Assembly: GCF_000014685.1 (NCBI RefSeq)
Contig: NC_008321.1
Span: forward strand, 3,345,001-3,409,000
Source: Shewanella sp. MR-4
GTDB taxonomy: Bacteria > Pseudomonadota > Gammaproteobacteria > Enterobacterales > Shewanellaceae
Direction of reading: 5' to 3'
Length of the DNA: 64,000 bases
The notes beneath the pieces are model-generated. The model ran no database searches, was not told the DNA's origin, and worked only from the letters and a program-made list of their open reading frames with translations. How positions within the stretch are numbered: position 1 is the first letter of the stretch; every line of letters begins with the position of its first letter. The translations under genes were made by a program, and so were the position numbers. Shown in pieces: positions 24,410 through 33,856 of this stretch.

Positions 24410-26188
24410 TCAATTACTTATCTTTGGTTCAATCGCAGCATGTTGCTGACTATAACCATTTAATCCGGTATTTGCAGATTTCACTACATTTAAGGCTTCA
24501 GCGGTTAAGGCATTATTGCCATTGAGTAAGTCATTTAAGGTGCCAGACTCCGATTGCACTAAGCCTAACTCTCGCAGCATGGCATCCACCACTGGCGCAT
24601 TGGCGCGGTAGTTTAACGCGGCGCTGGTGACTTGCTCGGCGATGCCACCTTGATTCACTGCTGCGCCATCAGCTCCCGATGCCAATTGATTACCAGCGCC
24701 ATAACCTTGAAGAATTTTAATGCCTTCGATATTTTCCAGCGGTTTAACCGCCTGCGCGACAATCTCAGGCAGTGCTTTTAAGATAGCGAGGGATTTTTGC
24801 AGCGCAATCTGCTCATCACGCAACACGTTTTCGGCTTCATACAGAGCTTGTTTACCCGCCGCTTCAACGGCATAGACCTTCTCGTCGGCCTCGGCTTGCA
24901 GTTTCTTGGCATCTGCACTGGCGCGGGCTTCAATCAGAATCGCGCTCGATCTGTCTTCGGCGGCACGTTTTTCCGCCTCAGCTTGTACTGTCACGCCTAC
25001 CGCATCGCGCTCCGCTTCTTTGCGTGCATCGATGACTTCAATCTCTTTACGACGATTCGCCTCAGCCACTTGGCGCACCGTAATAACCGCTTCTTCTTTC
25101 TCTACCTTGGTTTTTTCCGCTTCGGCGGCGCGGGCACGGGCGGCAGACTCTTCTTCCGACTTCGCGGCTACCGCGATGTGTTTTTCCTGCTCGGCAACTT
25201 CGATATCACGTTGCTGTTGAATACGGGCCTGTTCGATAGATTTGCGCTTTTCAATCTCGCGGGTCTCGATATCTTTAGTCTTTTCGATTTCAGCGGTTTC
25301 GATTGCGCGCTCTTTGGCAATCTCAGCTTCGCGTTCTTCACGGGCCTTGTTTTCTTTTTGCTTAATAATTTCCGCTTTTTGCTCGGCACGTTTAAATTCG
25401 AGCGACTGCTGCTGAATAAGGCGCGCTTCTTCTTCGGCCTTTTCAATCTCCAGCGATTCTTTTTCCGCCTCTAGGTTACGCTGCTCGATTTTGATGCGGT
25501 TTTCCTGCTGGATATCGTTGGTCTCTTTACGTTTTTCTTCGATGATCTTGGCTAAACGTGCACGACCTTCGGCATCGAATGCATTGTTTTCATTAAAGAA
25601 TTGCAGATCAGTCTGGTCAAAACCCGTTAACGAAACGGATTCGAGTTCTAACCCGTTTTTCTCGAGATCGTTGGCAACGTTATTCTGTACCCGCTGGACG
25701 AAATCGGCGCGCTGCTCGTGCATTTCAGTCATGGTCATTTCTGCCGCGACCGCACGTAACACGTCAACAAACTTAGATTCCATCAGCTTTTTCAGCTCTT
25801 CCACGCGTGTGGTACGGGTACCTAAGGTTTGTGCCGCCATTGAAATACCTTCGGCATTGGGCGCCACACGCAGATAGAAGTCGGCCTTCACATCGACACG
25901 CATTCTATCCTTAGTGATAAGCGCATCTTTTTGGGTTTTCTCCACTTCGATACGCAGGGTATTCATATTTACCGCTATGGTTTCATGCAGCACGGGTAAG
26001 ACGATTGCGCCGCCGTCCTTAATAATTTTTTCACCACCAAACCCCGTACGTACAAAAGCCATTTCCTTCGTCGCACGTTTATATAACTTGGCGAAAATCA
26101 GACCAATCACAATCAGGCCAATCAATACCATTCCGGCAACTAACAACACGAAGTTGCTCGAACTGGTTACGTCGTTTAACACATCCAT
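24410..26188 (-). CDS. Flotillin-family SPFH membrane protein (YqiK-like)
   Basis: 592 residues: an N-terminal membrane helix (VLLVAGMVLIGLIVIGLIFA), an SPFH/band-7 domain (about 40-200, AFVRTGFGGEKIIKDGG...), a 200-residue coiled coil very rich in Glu, Lys, Ala and Arg (EIEKRKSIEQARIQQQRDIE), and a flotillin-like C-terminal domain. Flotillins organise membrane microdomains. It is 33 bases downstream of a YqiJ-type gene on the same strand, the same pair as yqiJK in E. coli, and the two presumably work together in envelope maintenance. Confidence 0.93.
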   Translation of the reverse strand: MDVLNDVTSSSNFVLLVAGMVLIGLIVIGLIFAKLYKRATKEMAFVRTGFGGEKIIKDGGAIVLPVLHETIAVNMNTLRIEVEKTQKDALITKDRMRVDVKADFYLRVAPNAEGISMAAQTLGTRTTRVEELKKLMESKFVDVLRAVAAEMTMTEMHEQRADFVQRVQNNVANDLEKNGLELESVSLTGFDQTDLQFFNENNAFDAEGRARLAKIIEEKRKETNDIQQENRIKIEQRNLEAEKESLEIEKAEEEARLIQQQSLEFKRAEQKAEIIKQKENKAREEREAEIAKERAIETAEIEKTKDIETREIEKRKSIEQARIQQQRDIEVAEQEKHIAVAAKSEEESAARARAAEAEKTKVEKEEAVITVRQVAEANRRKEIEVIDARKEAERDAVGVTVQAEAEKRAAEDRSSAILIEARASADAKKLQAEADEKVYAVEAAGKQALYEAENVLRDEQIALQKSLAILKALPEIVAQAVKPLENIEGIKILQGYGAGNQLASGADGAAVNQGGIAEQVTSAALNYRANAPVVDAMLRELGLVQSESGTLNDLLNGNNALTAEALNVVKSANTGLNGYSQQHAAIEPKISN

Positions 26189-26221
26189 TTGCTTTCCTTT
26201 TTCGTTAATGGCTTTGGAAAA

Positions 26222-26857
26222 TTAATTATCAAAGCGAGTCGCAGACCAGACTCTTCCTTCTCGTTTTAGCAGCACCACTTGCGTGCCACTGGCAAACTCG
26301 ATACCCGAGGTTTCGGGTTCGACTAATACATAATGTTTTTGTTGATGTTTATCGCGCACCACAGCTTCCGAAGGCATGCCCTTCATGGCGCAGCCTAAGG
26401 TGATAGTACCAACATAACCACTTAAATCATCAAGGGATATGGCGGTGGACTCATTTTTGGGGAGTAAATCGGCCAAGATCCGCCCGAGATAGCGACAGGC
26501 AAACGCACTGCCAACCACAGCAATCGGTAAGGTGAAGAGTTGCGGTAACAAAACGCCCGTGAATAGCAGGCTCAGGTAATTTGCAATATAACCGACTATT
26601 GCAAAGCTGGTCAGTGCCAGCACAAACCAGATAAGTAAGGGTAATCGATTCAGACATAGCCAGCCCGCAATCCCCGTCAGGCCAGTACCACCAATATCGG
26701 CATCATAATCCACATCGGCGGGCACCCATTGGTCGAGCGCACTCATCATGCTTAGCCCTATGACTAGGGCTAAGGCTTCAAACACACCAAGGACAAGCAC
26801 GCAGGCGAAGGCAATAGTGTAAGGTAGGTTAGGCTGTTCAACTAAAAACGCCCACAT
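26222..26857 (-). CDS. YqiJ-type membrane protein with OB-fold tail (NfeD-like)
   Basis: 211 residues: three or four membrane helices (first at 12-35, others within 55-120) and a C-terminal soluble domain of about 70 residues (LSGYVGTITLGCAMKGMPSEA...) with OB-fold/NfeD-like character. YqiJ/NfeD-type partners accompany flotillin genes throughout bacteria. I place the start at 26857 because AAGGAG is then six bases upstream; an ATG at 26863 abuts the ribosome site. First gene of a two-gene operon. Confidence 0.85.
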   Translation of the reverse strand: MWAFLVEQPNLPYTIAFACVLVLGVFEALALVIGLSMMSALDQWVPADVDYDADIGGTGLTGIAGWLCLNRLPLLIWFVLALTSFAIVGYIANYLSLLFTGVLLPQLFTLPIAVVGSAFACRYLGRILADLLPKNESTAISLDDLSGYVGTITLGCAMKGMPSEAVVRDKHQQKHYVLVEPETSGIEFASGTQVVLLKREGRVWSATRFDN

Positions 26858-26963
26858 AGTCATCTCCTTGAACGATACAGCATTCCATTTACTTCACTGT
26901 AATTATCAACTTACGAGTGACAGAATAGCAAGGCGAGCCTAGTTTCCAAACAAAAAATTTACC

Positions 26964-27530
26964 CTAAAACGGATTTTGACTAAATCCTTGCTGCGCCAGA
27001 ATCGCATGGGCCGTCATCGCAGACAGGGCCATATCGACGCCCGGTAACAAAGAGGCATTGTGTAAGTCAAAATAAGCGGCGCTCTGACCACAGATATAAA
27101 ACTTCACCCCATGGGCCACTAAGGTTTTCACTAAGGCTTTATTGGGGTTTTGCGCCCCGTTGTGCTGCTTGGCATAAAAACTATCATCGGCTAAATCGCC
27201 AACGGCACTGCCATGCACCACCATCGCTAGCTCAATATCGCTTTCTTTCACGCCAGCCGCCACGTGCATATTAATAAAACGGGCAAGGCTGTCGAGCTGA
27301 CGATTCACTTGGCCGACATCGGCCGCCTTGCTCATATCGAATGCCACCTTAAACTTCATCCCCGCAGGGATCGCAAGGTTGCTTTCGACCTTAGCCACTT
27401 GACCAAATTCGGGGATAGCGGTTCCAGGCGCAAAGCTCTCGGCTCCGGCATGGGCGGCACTGGATAAGCCAGCCAACAGCGCCATGGTCATGACTTTAAG
27501 GGTTTTAGTGTGATGTGATTTTGGCTGCAT
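26964..27530 (-). CDS. Periplasmic DsrE-family protein
   Basis: 188 residues with a signal peptide (hydrophobic stretch VMTMALLAGLSSAAHA, cleaved near residue 28). The mature part is a DsrE/DsrF-like domain: KVAFDMSKAADVGQVN, LAMVVHGSAVGDL and KFYICGQSAAYFDL with one conserved-position Cys. Related proteins handle sulfur transfer, but this exported form lacks neighbouring sulfur-oxidation genes, so the role is open. AGGATG precedes the ATG. Divergent from the M32 carboxypeptidase gene. Confidence 0.85.
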   Translation of the reverse strand: MQPKSHHTKTLKVMTMALLAGLSSAAHAGAESFAPGTAIPEFGQVAKVESNLAIPAGMKFKVAFDMSKAADVGQVNRQLDSLARFINMHVAAGVKESDIELAMVVHGSAVGDLADDSFYAKQHNGAQNPNKALVKTLVAHGVKFYICGQSAAYFDLHNASLLPGVDMALSAMTAHAILAQQGFSQNPF

Positions 27531-27599
27531 GATATTATCATCCTGTTATTGTTATTTTTTCGTGCTAATAGATAACGACAGCACCTTAAGATTGAGTCT

Positions 27600-29105
27600 A
27601 TGGATACCGCTATGAACACCAAAGAACCTACGCAAAGTTACGATAAACTCACGGCCCATTTCCAGAAAATTTCACATTTTGAACATTTTAGTGCGCTTGG
27701 TGATTGGGATCAGGCCGCCATGATGCCCCTCGGTGGCGGCAGCGAGCGTGGCGATGCGATGGCAGAACTGGCGTTACATATCCACAGCCTTAAAACGGCG
27801 CCAGAGCTTGGCGATAACCTCGCACAAGCCTCGCAAGAGGCGCTGAGCCCAGAGCAACAGGCCAATCTGAGGGAAATGCAATATCAGTATCAACAGGCGA
27901 CCTTAGTGCCGGGTGAGCTAGTACAGGCCAAAACGAAAATGGCCTACCAATGTGAGAATGCCTGGCGCGAGCAACGCAAAAACAATGATTGGCAAGGTTT
28001 TAAACCGAATCTAAAAGCGGTGATTGCCCTCGCGAGGGAAGAAGCCTTAATTCGCGCGCAGGCCCTTAACATCTCCCCCTATGATGCCCTGCTCGATAAA
28101 TTTGAGCCCGGCATGACCACGGCAAAGCTTGAGCAGACCTTTGGTGACTTAAAAACGTGGTTACCCAGTTTTATCCAAGATGTACTGGCAAAACAAGCCA
28201 GTGAACCCAAGCTTACCCTTAACGGCCCCTTCGAAATCAAGGCACAGCAAGCCCTAGGCCAAGCGGTGATGGCCTATTTAGGGTTTGATTTTAACCATGG
28301 CAGGCTCGATATCAGCAGCCACCCATTTTGTGGTGGAGTGCCAAGCGATGTACGCATCACGACGCGTTATAATGAAGCCGATTTTAGCAGTGCTATCATG
28401 GGCATAGTGCATGAAACTGGCCACGCCCGTTATGAACAGGGCTTACCGAAACAATGGCGCGGTCAGCCCGCAGGATTGGCTCGCTCCATGGGCGTCCATG
28501 AGAGCCAAAGCTTATTTTGTGAAATGCAGCTCGGTGCCAATCCCGCGTTTTTACGCCAATTACAACCACTGATTAAACAGCATTTGGGCTGTGAGTTTAG
28601 CGCCCAAGACTTGGCAAGACACTATACCCGCGTCAATCCCGGGCTTATCCGTGTCGATGCCGATGAAGTCACTTACCCTTGCCATATTCTATTGCGCTTT
28701 GAAGCCGAAAAAGCCTTTATCGACGGTAGCCTGAGTGTGGATGATCTCCCTGATTTTTGGTCAAGCCAGATGCAACAACTGCTCGGGATCAATACCGATG
28801 GAAACTATCGCGATGGTTGTATGCAGGATATCCATTGGGCCGTAGGTGAATTGGGGTATTTTCCAAGTTATACCTTAGGCGCCATGTATGCCGCCCAATG
28901 CCGTTTTGCGCTGGAGCGAAGCTTAGGCCCGATTGAAAACCTCATCGATAATGGGCAGTTATCCCAAGTATTTGACTGGCTTGGCACTCATATTTGGTCC
29001 AAAGGCTCATTACTGACAACGGATGAACTCATCATTCAAGCCACAGGAGAGCCGCTCAATAGCCAATATCTAGCCAAACATTTGAAGCAACGTTATTTGG
29101 AGTAA
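27600..29105 (+). CDS. M32 family metallocarboxypeptidase (carboxypeptidase Taq)
   Basis: 501 residues, the normal length for M32 (about 500). The zinc motif HETGH lies near residue 270 (IVHETGHARYEQG), with the downstream conserved segment MGVHESQSLFCEMQLG supplying the third ligand Glu, and DEVTYPCHILLRFEAEKA, also typical. Removes C-terminal residues from peptides in the cytoplasm. The ATG at 27600 is taken, but 27612 is an equally plausible start; the ribosome site is poor for both. Confidence 0.93.
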   Translation: MDTAMNTKEPTQSYDKLTAHFQKISHFEHFSALGDWDQAAMMPLGGGSERGDAMAELALHIHSLKTAPELGDNLAQASQEALSPEQQANLREMQYQYQQATLVPGELVQAKTKMAYQCENAWREQRKNNDWQGFKPNLKAVIALAREEALIRAQALNISPYDALLDKFEPGMTTAKLEQTFGDLKTWLPSFIQDVLAKQASEPKLTLNGPFEIKAQQALGQAVMAYLGFDFNHGRLDISSHPFCGGVPSDVRITTRYNEADFSSAIMGIVHETGHARYEQGLPKQWRGQPAGLARSMGVHESQSLFCEMQLGANPAFLRQLQPLIKQHLGCEFSAQDLARHYTRVNPGLIRVDADEVTYPCHILLRFEAEKAFIDGSLSVDDLPDFWSSQMQQLLGINTDGNYRDGCMQDIHWAVGELGYFPSYTLGAMYAAQCRFALERSLGPIENLIDNGQLSQVFDWLGTHIWSKGSLLTTDELIIQATGEPLNSQYLAKHLKQRYLE

Positions 29106-29223
29106 ACGCCGTAAGCAGCCGAGATAATCGCAGCACAGGCGAGTTTCAAAGCTTTTGCTGCGATTTGGGTATATAATCCCCAACTTATTTATTCACACTG
29201 TTTTGGACAGAAAAAGGTCGACC

Positions 29224-29718
29224 ATGTTACTGCGTGCAATCACCCCAGAGGATTGGGATGCTATTTTACAGATCCAGGAAGAATGTTACTCCCAACTGGA
29301 TCCTGAACCCCTGCATGTATTGCAAAGCAAGTGGCACGTTTCACCTCAATCCTGCTTTGTGTTTGAGGTGAATGAGGCTGTGGTGGGCTATTGCCTCGCC
29401 CACCCTTGGACCACCAATATGCCTCCCGCACTGTATGAGCCCATCACTCAGTTACCTAAGGCTGATACCTTGTATCTACACGATATTGCCATCTCGGTAA
29501 AGGCCCAAGGTTTAGGCGCAGGCTCCAAAGCCCTAATGCGCTTAAAGCAACTCGCGGATCGCTTTAACTTGAGCTCCCTCTCTCTGGTCGCGGTACAAGG
29601 TGCCGATAGCTACTGGCGTAAAATGGGCTTTAAACCTAAAGCCATTGAGAAATGCCTTGGCAGCTATACCGACGATGCAATGTATATGATTTATAAGCTT
29701 AATCATCGAGAAGAATGA
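29224..29718 (+). CDS. GNAT family N-acetyltransferase
   Basis: 164 residues. Strand-helix LLRAITPEDWDAILQIQEECY opens the fold, and the acetyl-CoA loop is VKAQGLGAGSKALM (Q/RxxGxG/A), after LYLHDIAIS. Target unknown. AAAGG lies six bases before the ATG at 29224; a longer frame from 29155 adds an unlikely stretch. The stop overlaps the ATG of the next gene (ATGATG at 29715), so the two are coupled. Confidence 0.9.
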   Translation: MLLRAITPEDWDAILQIQEECYSQLDPEPLHVLQSKWHVSPQSCFVFEVNEAVVGYCLAHPWTTNMPPALYEPITQLPKADTLYLHDIAISVKAQGLGAGSKALMRLKQLADRFNLSSLSLVAVQGADSYWRKMGFKPKAIEKCLGSYTDDAMYMIYKLNHREE

Positions 29719-30068
29719 TGAACCCCACCCTAACGACTATTGGTTTACTCTGTCTTAGCAATATTTTTATGACCTTTGCATGGTATGGGCATTTAAAATC
29801 CTTAGGCTCAAAGCCTTGGATTATTGCCGCCTTAGTCAGTTGGGGCATCGCCTTATTTGAATACCTACTGCAAGTGCCCGCTAACCGCATCGGCTACACA
29901 GTGATGAATGTCGGCCAATTAAAAATCCTGCAGGAAGTCATCACCTTAAGCTTGTTTGTGCCCTTCGCCTATTTCTACATGAAGGAACCGCTCAAACTCG
30001 ACTATCTCTGGGCGGGCCTGTGTATCCTCGGGGCGGTGTATTTTATTTTTAGAAGCGAATTTAACTAA
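29715..30068 (+). CDS. DUF486 (DMT-like) small membrane protein
   Basis: 117 residues with four membrane helices; the family markers SNIFMTFAWYGHLK and QVPANRIGY are present. DUF486 proteins are half-size members of the drug/metabolite transporter clan and presumably act as dimers; substrate unknown. The start overlaps the GNAT stop. Confidence 0.88.
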   Translation: MMNPTLTTIGLLCLSNIFMTFAWYGHLKSLGSKPWIIAALVSWGIALFEYLLQVPANRIGYTVMNVGQLKILQEVITLSLFVPFAYFYMKEPLKLDYLWAGLCILGAVYFIFRSEFN

Positions 30069-30105
30069 TTCCAGACTTATTTCAGGACTTTTTCAGGAGA
30101 AAACC

Positions 30106-30363
30106 ATGGCGCGTCAAGTGACTTACACCTTCAAAGGTGAGACGAAAACCATCGCCTTTAGTTATGATAAACACCGCGATTTATACGAAGCCGTGGCCGA
30201 AGCCGAAGGCATAGACTTAACCAGGTTTCTCGCGATGGAACAACAAATTGCCATGACCTCACGCAAAGGCGCCAAGGCTGAAAAAGACTATCGCAAGGTC
30301 GAATTTGCGCGCTTTGGGTTTAGCAATATCCACTTTGTACGCGATGAAGAACCCGAGGCCTAA
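30106..30363 (+). CDS. DUF2960 family small protein
   Basis: 85 residues: RQVTYTFKGETKTIAFSYDK followed by an acidic helical region and a C-terminal SNIHFVRDEE. This form is known from Shewanella and Vibrio as DUF2960 (recalled, not searched). Cytoplasmic, no motif of known activity. AGGAGA precedes the ATG. Probably in the same transcript as the GNAT and DUF486 genes. Confidence 0.75.
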   Translation: MARQVTYTFKGETKTIAFSYDKHRDLYEAVAEAEGIDLTRFLAMEQQIAMTSRKGAKAEKDYRKVEFARFGFSNIHFVRDEEPEA

Positions 30364-30402
30364 GCCTTATCGTCATTTATCCATTTAGAATTAGGATTGC
30401 AG

Positions 30403-30912
30403 ATGTTAAATGCTGAACATGCTAACTTTCCCCGTGCAGGATTCTTCCGTCGCTTAGGGGCAATGATCTATGATCTGCTGCTCGCAGTAGCCGTGTATAT
30501 GTTTGCTGGCGCCATCGGCTTTGGTATTTTCTTCGGACTCACATCCTCCGGCCTGATTAGCATGAATGGCTTTGAACATGTGTCCGACGCTCTCAATGGC
30601 ACACCGATTTACCATGGGATTTATCAACTCTGGTTAGTGCTCTGCGTTGGTACTTTTTATGCGCTTTTTTGGAGTAAGGGCGGTCAAACCCTCGGGATGC
30701 GCGCTTGGCGCCTTAAGATCCAACATCCTAATGGCCAAAACCTAAGCCTTATCACCGCCTATGCACGCATCGTCTGGTCATTACTCGGCATTGGTAATCT
30801 GTGGGTGCTGATCAACGACGATAAACTCGCACTACAGGATATGATGACCCGCTCTGAAGTGGTTGTGTTATCCAAGGAAGCCAACCAAATGCGCAATTGG
30901 CATGGTGCATAA
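30403..30912 (+). CDS. RDD family membrane protein
   Basis: 169 residues with three membrane segments. The family signature is present: RAGFFRRLGAMIYDLLLA (R-D motif) near the start, then GQTLGMRAWRLKIQ and the late acidic LINDDKLALQDMMTRS. RDD proteins are membrane proteins of unclear, possibly transport, function. AGGA lies six bases ahead of the ATG at 30403; a TTG at 30397 is possible but unneeded. Confidence 0.88.
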   Translation: MLNAEHANFPRAGFFRRLGAMIYDLLLAVAVYMFAGAIGFGIFFGLTSSGLISMNGFEHVSDALNGTPIYHGIYQLWLVLCVGTFYALFWSKGGQTLGMRAWRLKIQHPNGQNLSLITAYARIVWSLLGIGNLWVLINDDKLALQDMMTRSEVVVLSKEANQMRNWHGA

Positions 30913-30961
30913 GTAGTCAAAAGTTTAATTTAAAAAAGATAGAACTAAATAAGGATATACT

Positions 30962-31627
30962 TTGATAAATACAATGGATAAAAAATTTAGCTCTCATCTA
31001 CTAATTATTCTGGCAACGTTCTTTATAGCTATAGCGTTAATTAGTTTAGGTTGGATTTTTGGAAAATATATTAACTCATCTATCCTAATCGAAAAGTTAT
31101 TAGGCTGGTTTGAGCAGATTGCAACCATTGTAGGTGGATGCGCTACTGTACTTGCTGCATTTATAGCCGTAAAAGCTTTGAGTACATGGAGAACACAATT
31201 CGAACATTCTGAACGATATAAAGCTATAGTGGATTTAGAAAAGTCTTATAGACAATACATAGATAGTTTTGAGATTTATCTTGATGCCCATATCAATTCT
31301 TGTAGATTGAAAGAGGGAGTTATACTTTCTCCTAAAAATAGAGATATTGCTTTAAAAGTCGACGATTACAGAGCCTCATGGGAACAAACAAATGACCAAC
31401 TTCAGAAATCATATCAATGGGCTAGAACATTTTTAATTGCAGAAGATATTGAAAATTTAGAAGGGTATAGATATCAAAAGAATGAGCGCGAAGGAACTTC
31501 CTATTTTGAGAATACAACCATTCTGATGCAAGAAATAATACAATTACCATCGAAACAACATTGTGAAAACTTTAAAATTTATTCATCTGAACTAATGAAA
31601 GAATTACTCGTATTAAGAAAAAAATGA
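30962..31627 (+). CDS. AT-rich orphan two-helix membrane protein of unknown function
   Basis: 221 residues: two membrane helices (about 10-32 and 45-70) followed by a 150-residue cytoplasmic, largely helical and coiled-coil-like domain (RYKAIVDLEKSYRQYIDSFE). Not recognised. The start is TTG at 30962, supported by AAGGA six bases upstream. The base composition is strikingly AT-rich with many AAT, ATA and TTA codons, unlike its flanks, which points to horizontal acquisition. It sits between RDD and the lptG terminator. Two-TM plus helical cytoplasmic architecture occurs in some phage-defence effectors, but nothing here proves that. Confidence 0.75.
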   Translation: MINTMDKKFSSHLLIILATFFIAIALISLGWIFGKYINSSILIEKLLGWFEQIATIVGGCATVLAAFIAVKALSTWRTQFEHSERYKAIVDLEKSYRQYIDSFEIYLDAHINSCRLKEGVILSPKNRDIALKVDDYRASWEQTNDQLQKSYQWARTFLIAEDIENLEGYRYQKNEREGTSYFENTTILMQEIIQLPSKQHCENFKIYSSELMKELLVLRKK

Positions 31628-31640
31628 ACAAATAAAACGT

Positions 31641-31676
31641 AATAAAAAACGACGCCTTATGGCGTCGTTTTTTATT
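31641..31676. terminator. Bidirectional terminator between the AT-rich gene and lptG
   Basis: A 16-bp perfect stem AATAAAAAACGACGCC / GGCGTCGTTTTTTATT with a TTAT loop, with T-runs on both strands. Confidence 0.93.
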
Positions 31677-31688
31677 ATCCGCGTTTGA

Positions 31689-32747
31689 TCACCGCCGGAT
31701 AAAGTAGAAGGCAATGCCAGTAAACAGCAGACTCGGCGCGATAGCCCCCACGTAGGCCGGCAACTCATATACCATACTCATGGGGCCAAAGATCTCGTTA
31801 CTGATATAGAAGCTAAACCCTGCCACCACACCGAGCAACACCCGCGCCCCCATAGTGACTGTCCGCAGCGGCCCAAACACAAAGGATAAGGCCACCAGCA
31901 TCATCACCCCGACCGTCACAGGCTGCATCACCTTGCGCCACAGGGCTAATTCGTAACGGCTTGGGTCTTGGCTGTTATTTTTAAGGTAATCTAAATAACC
32001 CATTAAGCCGCGAATCGATAAGGCCTCGGGCTTGACCGATACTACGCTAAGCTTGTCGGGCGTGAGACTTGAGCGCCAAATGTCTTCATCTAAGTGTTCG
32101 AGCTTCACTTCTTCGTAGCTTAGGTCGGTACGCTTTACATCCATAAGATGCCAGCTGTCCTTACTGAACAAGGCACTCTTGGCATGCACAACGTTCGTAA
32201 GCTTTAACTCACTGTTAAACTTATACAAAGTAATATTATTTAGCTTATCAATATCGGCGACTTCGCCAATATTCACGAACAAATCACCATCCTTTGCCCA
32301 AATGCCTCGGTGGGATTTAATCAAACTGCCGCCGGAGAGTTTAATGGCTTGGAGTTCATTGGCCTTTTGCTCGGCCACTGGTGCGCCCCACTCTCCCAAG
32401 GCCATCACCATCAACATCAATGGCACTGCGGTTTTCATCGCCGATAACGTGATTTGCAACCGCGACATGCCCGAGGCTTGCATCACCACCAGCTCAGAGT
32501 TCGAGGCCAGCATCCCCATGCCGATCAGCGCGCCTAACAGCACCGCCATCGGGAAAAACATTTCAATATCGCGAGGCACGAGGAATAACACATAAATGCC
32601 CGCATCCATCATGGAGTAGGAACCACGACCGACTAAGCGCAGCTGGTCAACCCACTTGATGATGCCCGACAGGCCCGTCAGCACCAGCAAACACAGCGCC
32701 GAAGTGCTTAATAAAACTCTGGCGATATAAAGGTCTAAAATCTTCAT
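31689..32747 (-). CDS. lptG: LPS export ABC transporter permease LptG
   Basis: 352 residues with six membrane helices, split by a periplasmic beta-jellyroll domain (about 110-265), as in the LptF/LptG permeases. Together with LptF and two copies of LptB it pulls lipopolysaccharide from the inner membrane onto the LptC-LptA bridge. It overlaps the end of lptF by four bases, giving tight translational coupling; lptG is second in the operon, the same order as E. coli. Confidence 0.95.
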   Translation of the reverse strand: MKILDLYIARVLLSTSALCLLVLTGLSGIIKWVDQLRLVGRGSYSMMDAGIYVLFLVPRDIEMFFPMAVLLGALIGMGMLASNSELVVMQASGMSRLQITLSAMKTAVPLMLMVMALGEWGAPVAEQKANELQAIKLSGGSLIKSHRGIWAKDGDLFVNIGEVADIDKLNNITLYKFNSELKLTNVVHAKSALFSKDSWHLMDVKRTDLSYEEVKLEHLDEDIWRSSLTPDKLSVVSVKPEALSIRGLMGYLDYLKNNSQDPSRYELALWRKVMQPVTVGVMMLVALSFVFGPLRTVTMGARVLLGVVAGFSFYISNEIFGPMSMVYELPAYVGAIAPSLLFTGIAFYFIRR

Positions 32748-33856
32748 GCGGCCACCTTTTTACGCGCCATTGCCGTCGATAAACGAGCAAATAAGGGTCT
32801 GTCTTTTCCTAGGAGTAAAATCCCCATAATGAGTGCCGACAAATGGATCCACCACATGCCTAAATACTGTGGAATAACACCATCCTGCAACGCTTTACGT
32901 CCCGCGACCATCAGGCCAAAGTAGCCAAGATATAACAGTACCGCGGGGAGCATTTTGGCAAACTTACCCTGGCGCACATTGACTCGCGCCAGCGGCACGG
33001 CAATGAGAGTCATGATAGGAATCGCCAGCGGAATAGCTAAACGCCAATGGAACTCGGCCACGGCTTCTGGCCCTTCAACTTTCATCAACTCTGTCAGCGG
33101 TAAGGCTGAGAGTTTACGACGACGCTCATCGACCTGTTGCTCTTTGATTTGCATCTTATAACCACCGAATTCAATCATTTGGTAGTCTTTCTGTTGTGGG
33201 CTGCCCTGATAGCGCACCCCATCATTGAGCTGTAACTGCTGCGAGCCGTTCTGATCTTCCAGTACCCGCCCGCCTTTAGCCACGACCACGTTGGTTAAAC
33301 CAATTTCGTCATTTGGGTCAGGCAACTGGGCCACAAACACTTTATCAAGATCGTTATCCTTGCCGATACGCTCGACAAACAGCACTGCACGGCCGTTAGG
33401 ACTCGCCTGAAAACGCCCCTGCACTAATGCGGCAAGACCCGCCTCGGATTGGGCTTTCTCGAGCACTTGGTTTTGTTGCTCCTCGGCCCAAGGTGCAACA
33501 TAGAGGGATAAATAGCCAGTAAACAACATGTTGATCACGGCGAGGATCAAAGTTACTCGGGTAACATACCATTCACTTACGCCAACACCGTGGAGAATGA
33601 CCATTTCATTCTCGGCATACATGCGGCCGTGGGCCATGAGGATCCCAAGGAACAAACTTAAAGGTAAAACGAGAACAACAAGATAGGGTAAGTTGAGGCC
33701 TATCAAGGTGGCGATAAGAGAAGCAGGAAATTCACCGTCTGAGGCGTCGGCCAATATGCGCACGAAATGCTGGCTAATAAAAATAGTTAACAGTACGAAA
33801 AGTACTGCAATTTGCGCCTTTAAAACTTCTCGAATAAGGTATCTAAATACAATCAC
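32744..33856 (-). CDS. lptF: LPS export ABC transporter permease LptF
   Basis: 370 residues, the LptF form: N-terminal MIVFRYLIREVLKAQIAVLF, six membrane helices and a central periplasmic domain (GRVLEDQNGSQQLQLNDGVR). First gene of the lptF-lptG operon and divergent from pepA, exactly as in many gammaproteobacteria. In the cell it partners LptG in lipopolysaccharide extraction. Confidence 0.95.
   Translation of the reverse strand: MIVFRYLIREVLKAQIAVLFVLLTIFISQHFVRILADASDGEFPASLIATLIGLNLPYLVVLVLPLSLFLGILMAHGRMYAENEMVILHGVGVSEWYVTRVTLILAVINMLFTGYLSLYVAPWAEEQQNQVLEKAQSEAGLAALVQGRFQASPNGRAVLFVERIGKDNDLDKVFVAQLPDPNDEIGLTNVVVAKGGRVLEDQNGSQQLQLNDGVRYQGSPQQKDYQMIEFGGYKMQIKEQQVDERRRKLSALPLTELMKVEGPEAVAEFHWRLAIPLAIPIMTLIAVPLARVNVRQGKFAKMLPAVLLYLGYFGLMVAGRKALQDGVIPQYLGMWWIHLSALIMGILLLGKDRPLFARLSTAMARKKVAA

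Noticed and set aside
24797..25474. 225-codon plus-strand frame rich in Phe, Leu and Gly
   Set aside because: Antisense shadow of the flotillin coiled coil (Glu/Lys codons read backwards).
19689..31627. This accessory-looking stretch as a defence island or prophage
   Set aside because: The genes are mostly ordinary enzymes and membrane proteins with host-like composition; no integrase, nuclease, restriction or phage structural genes seen.
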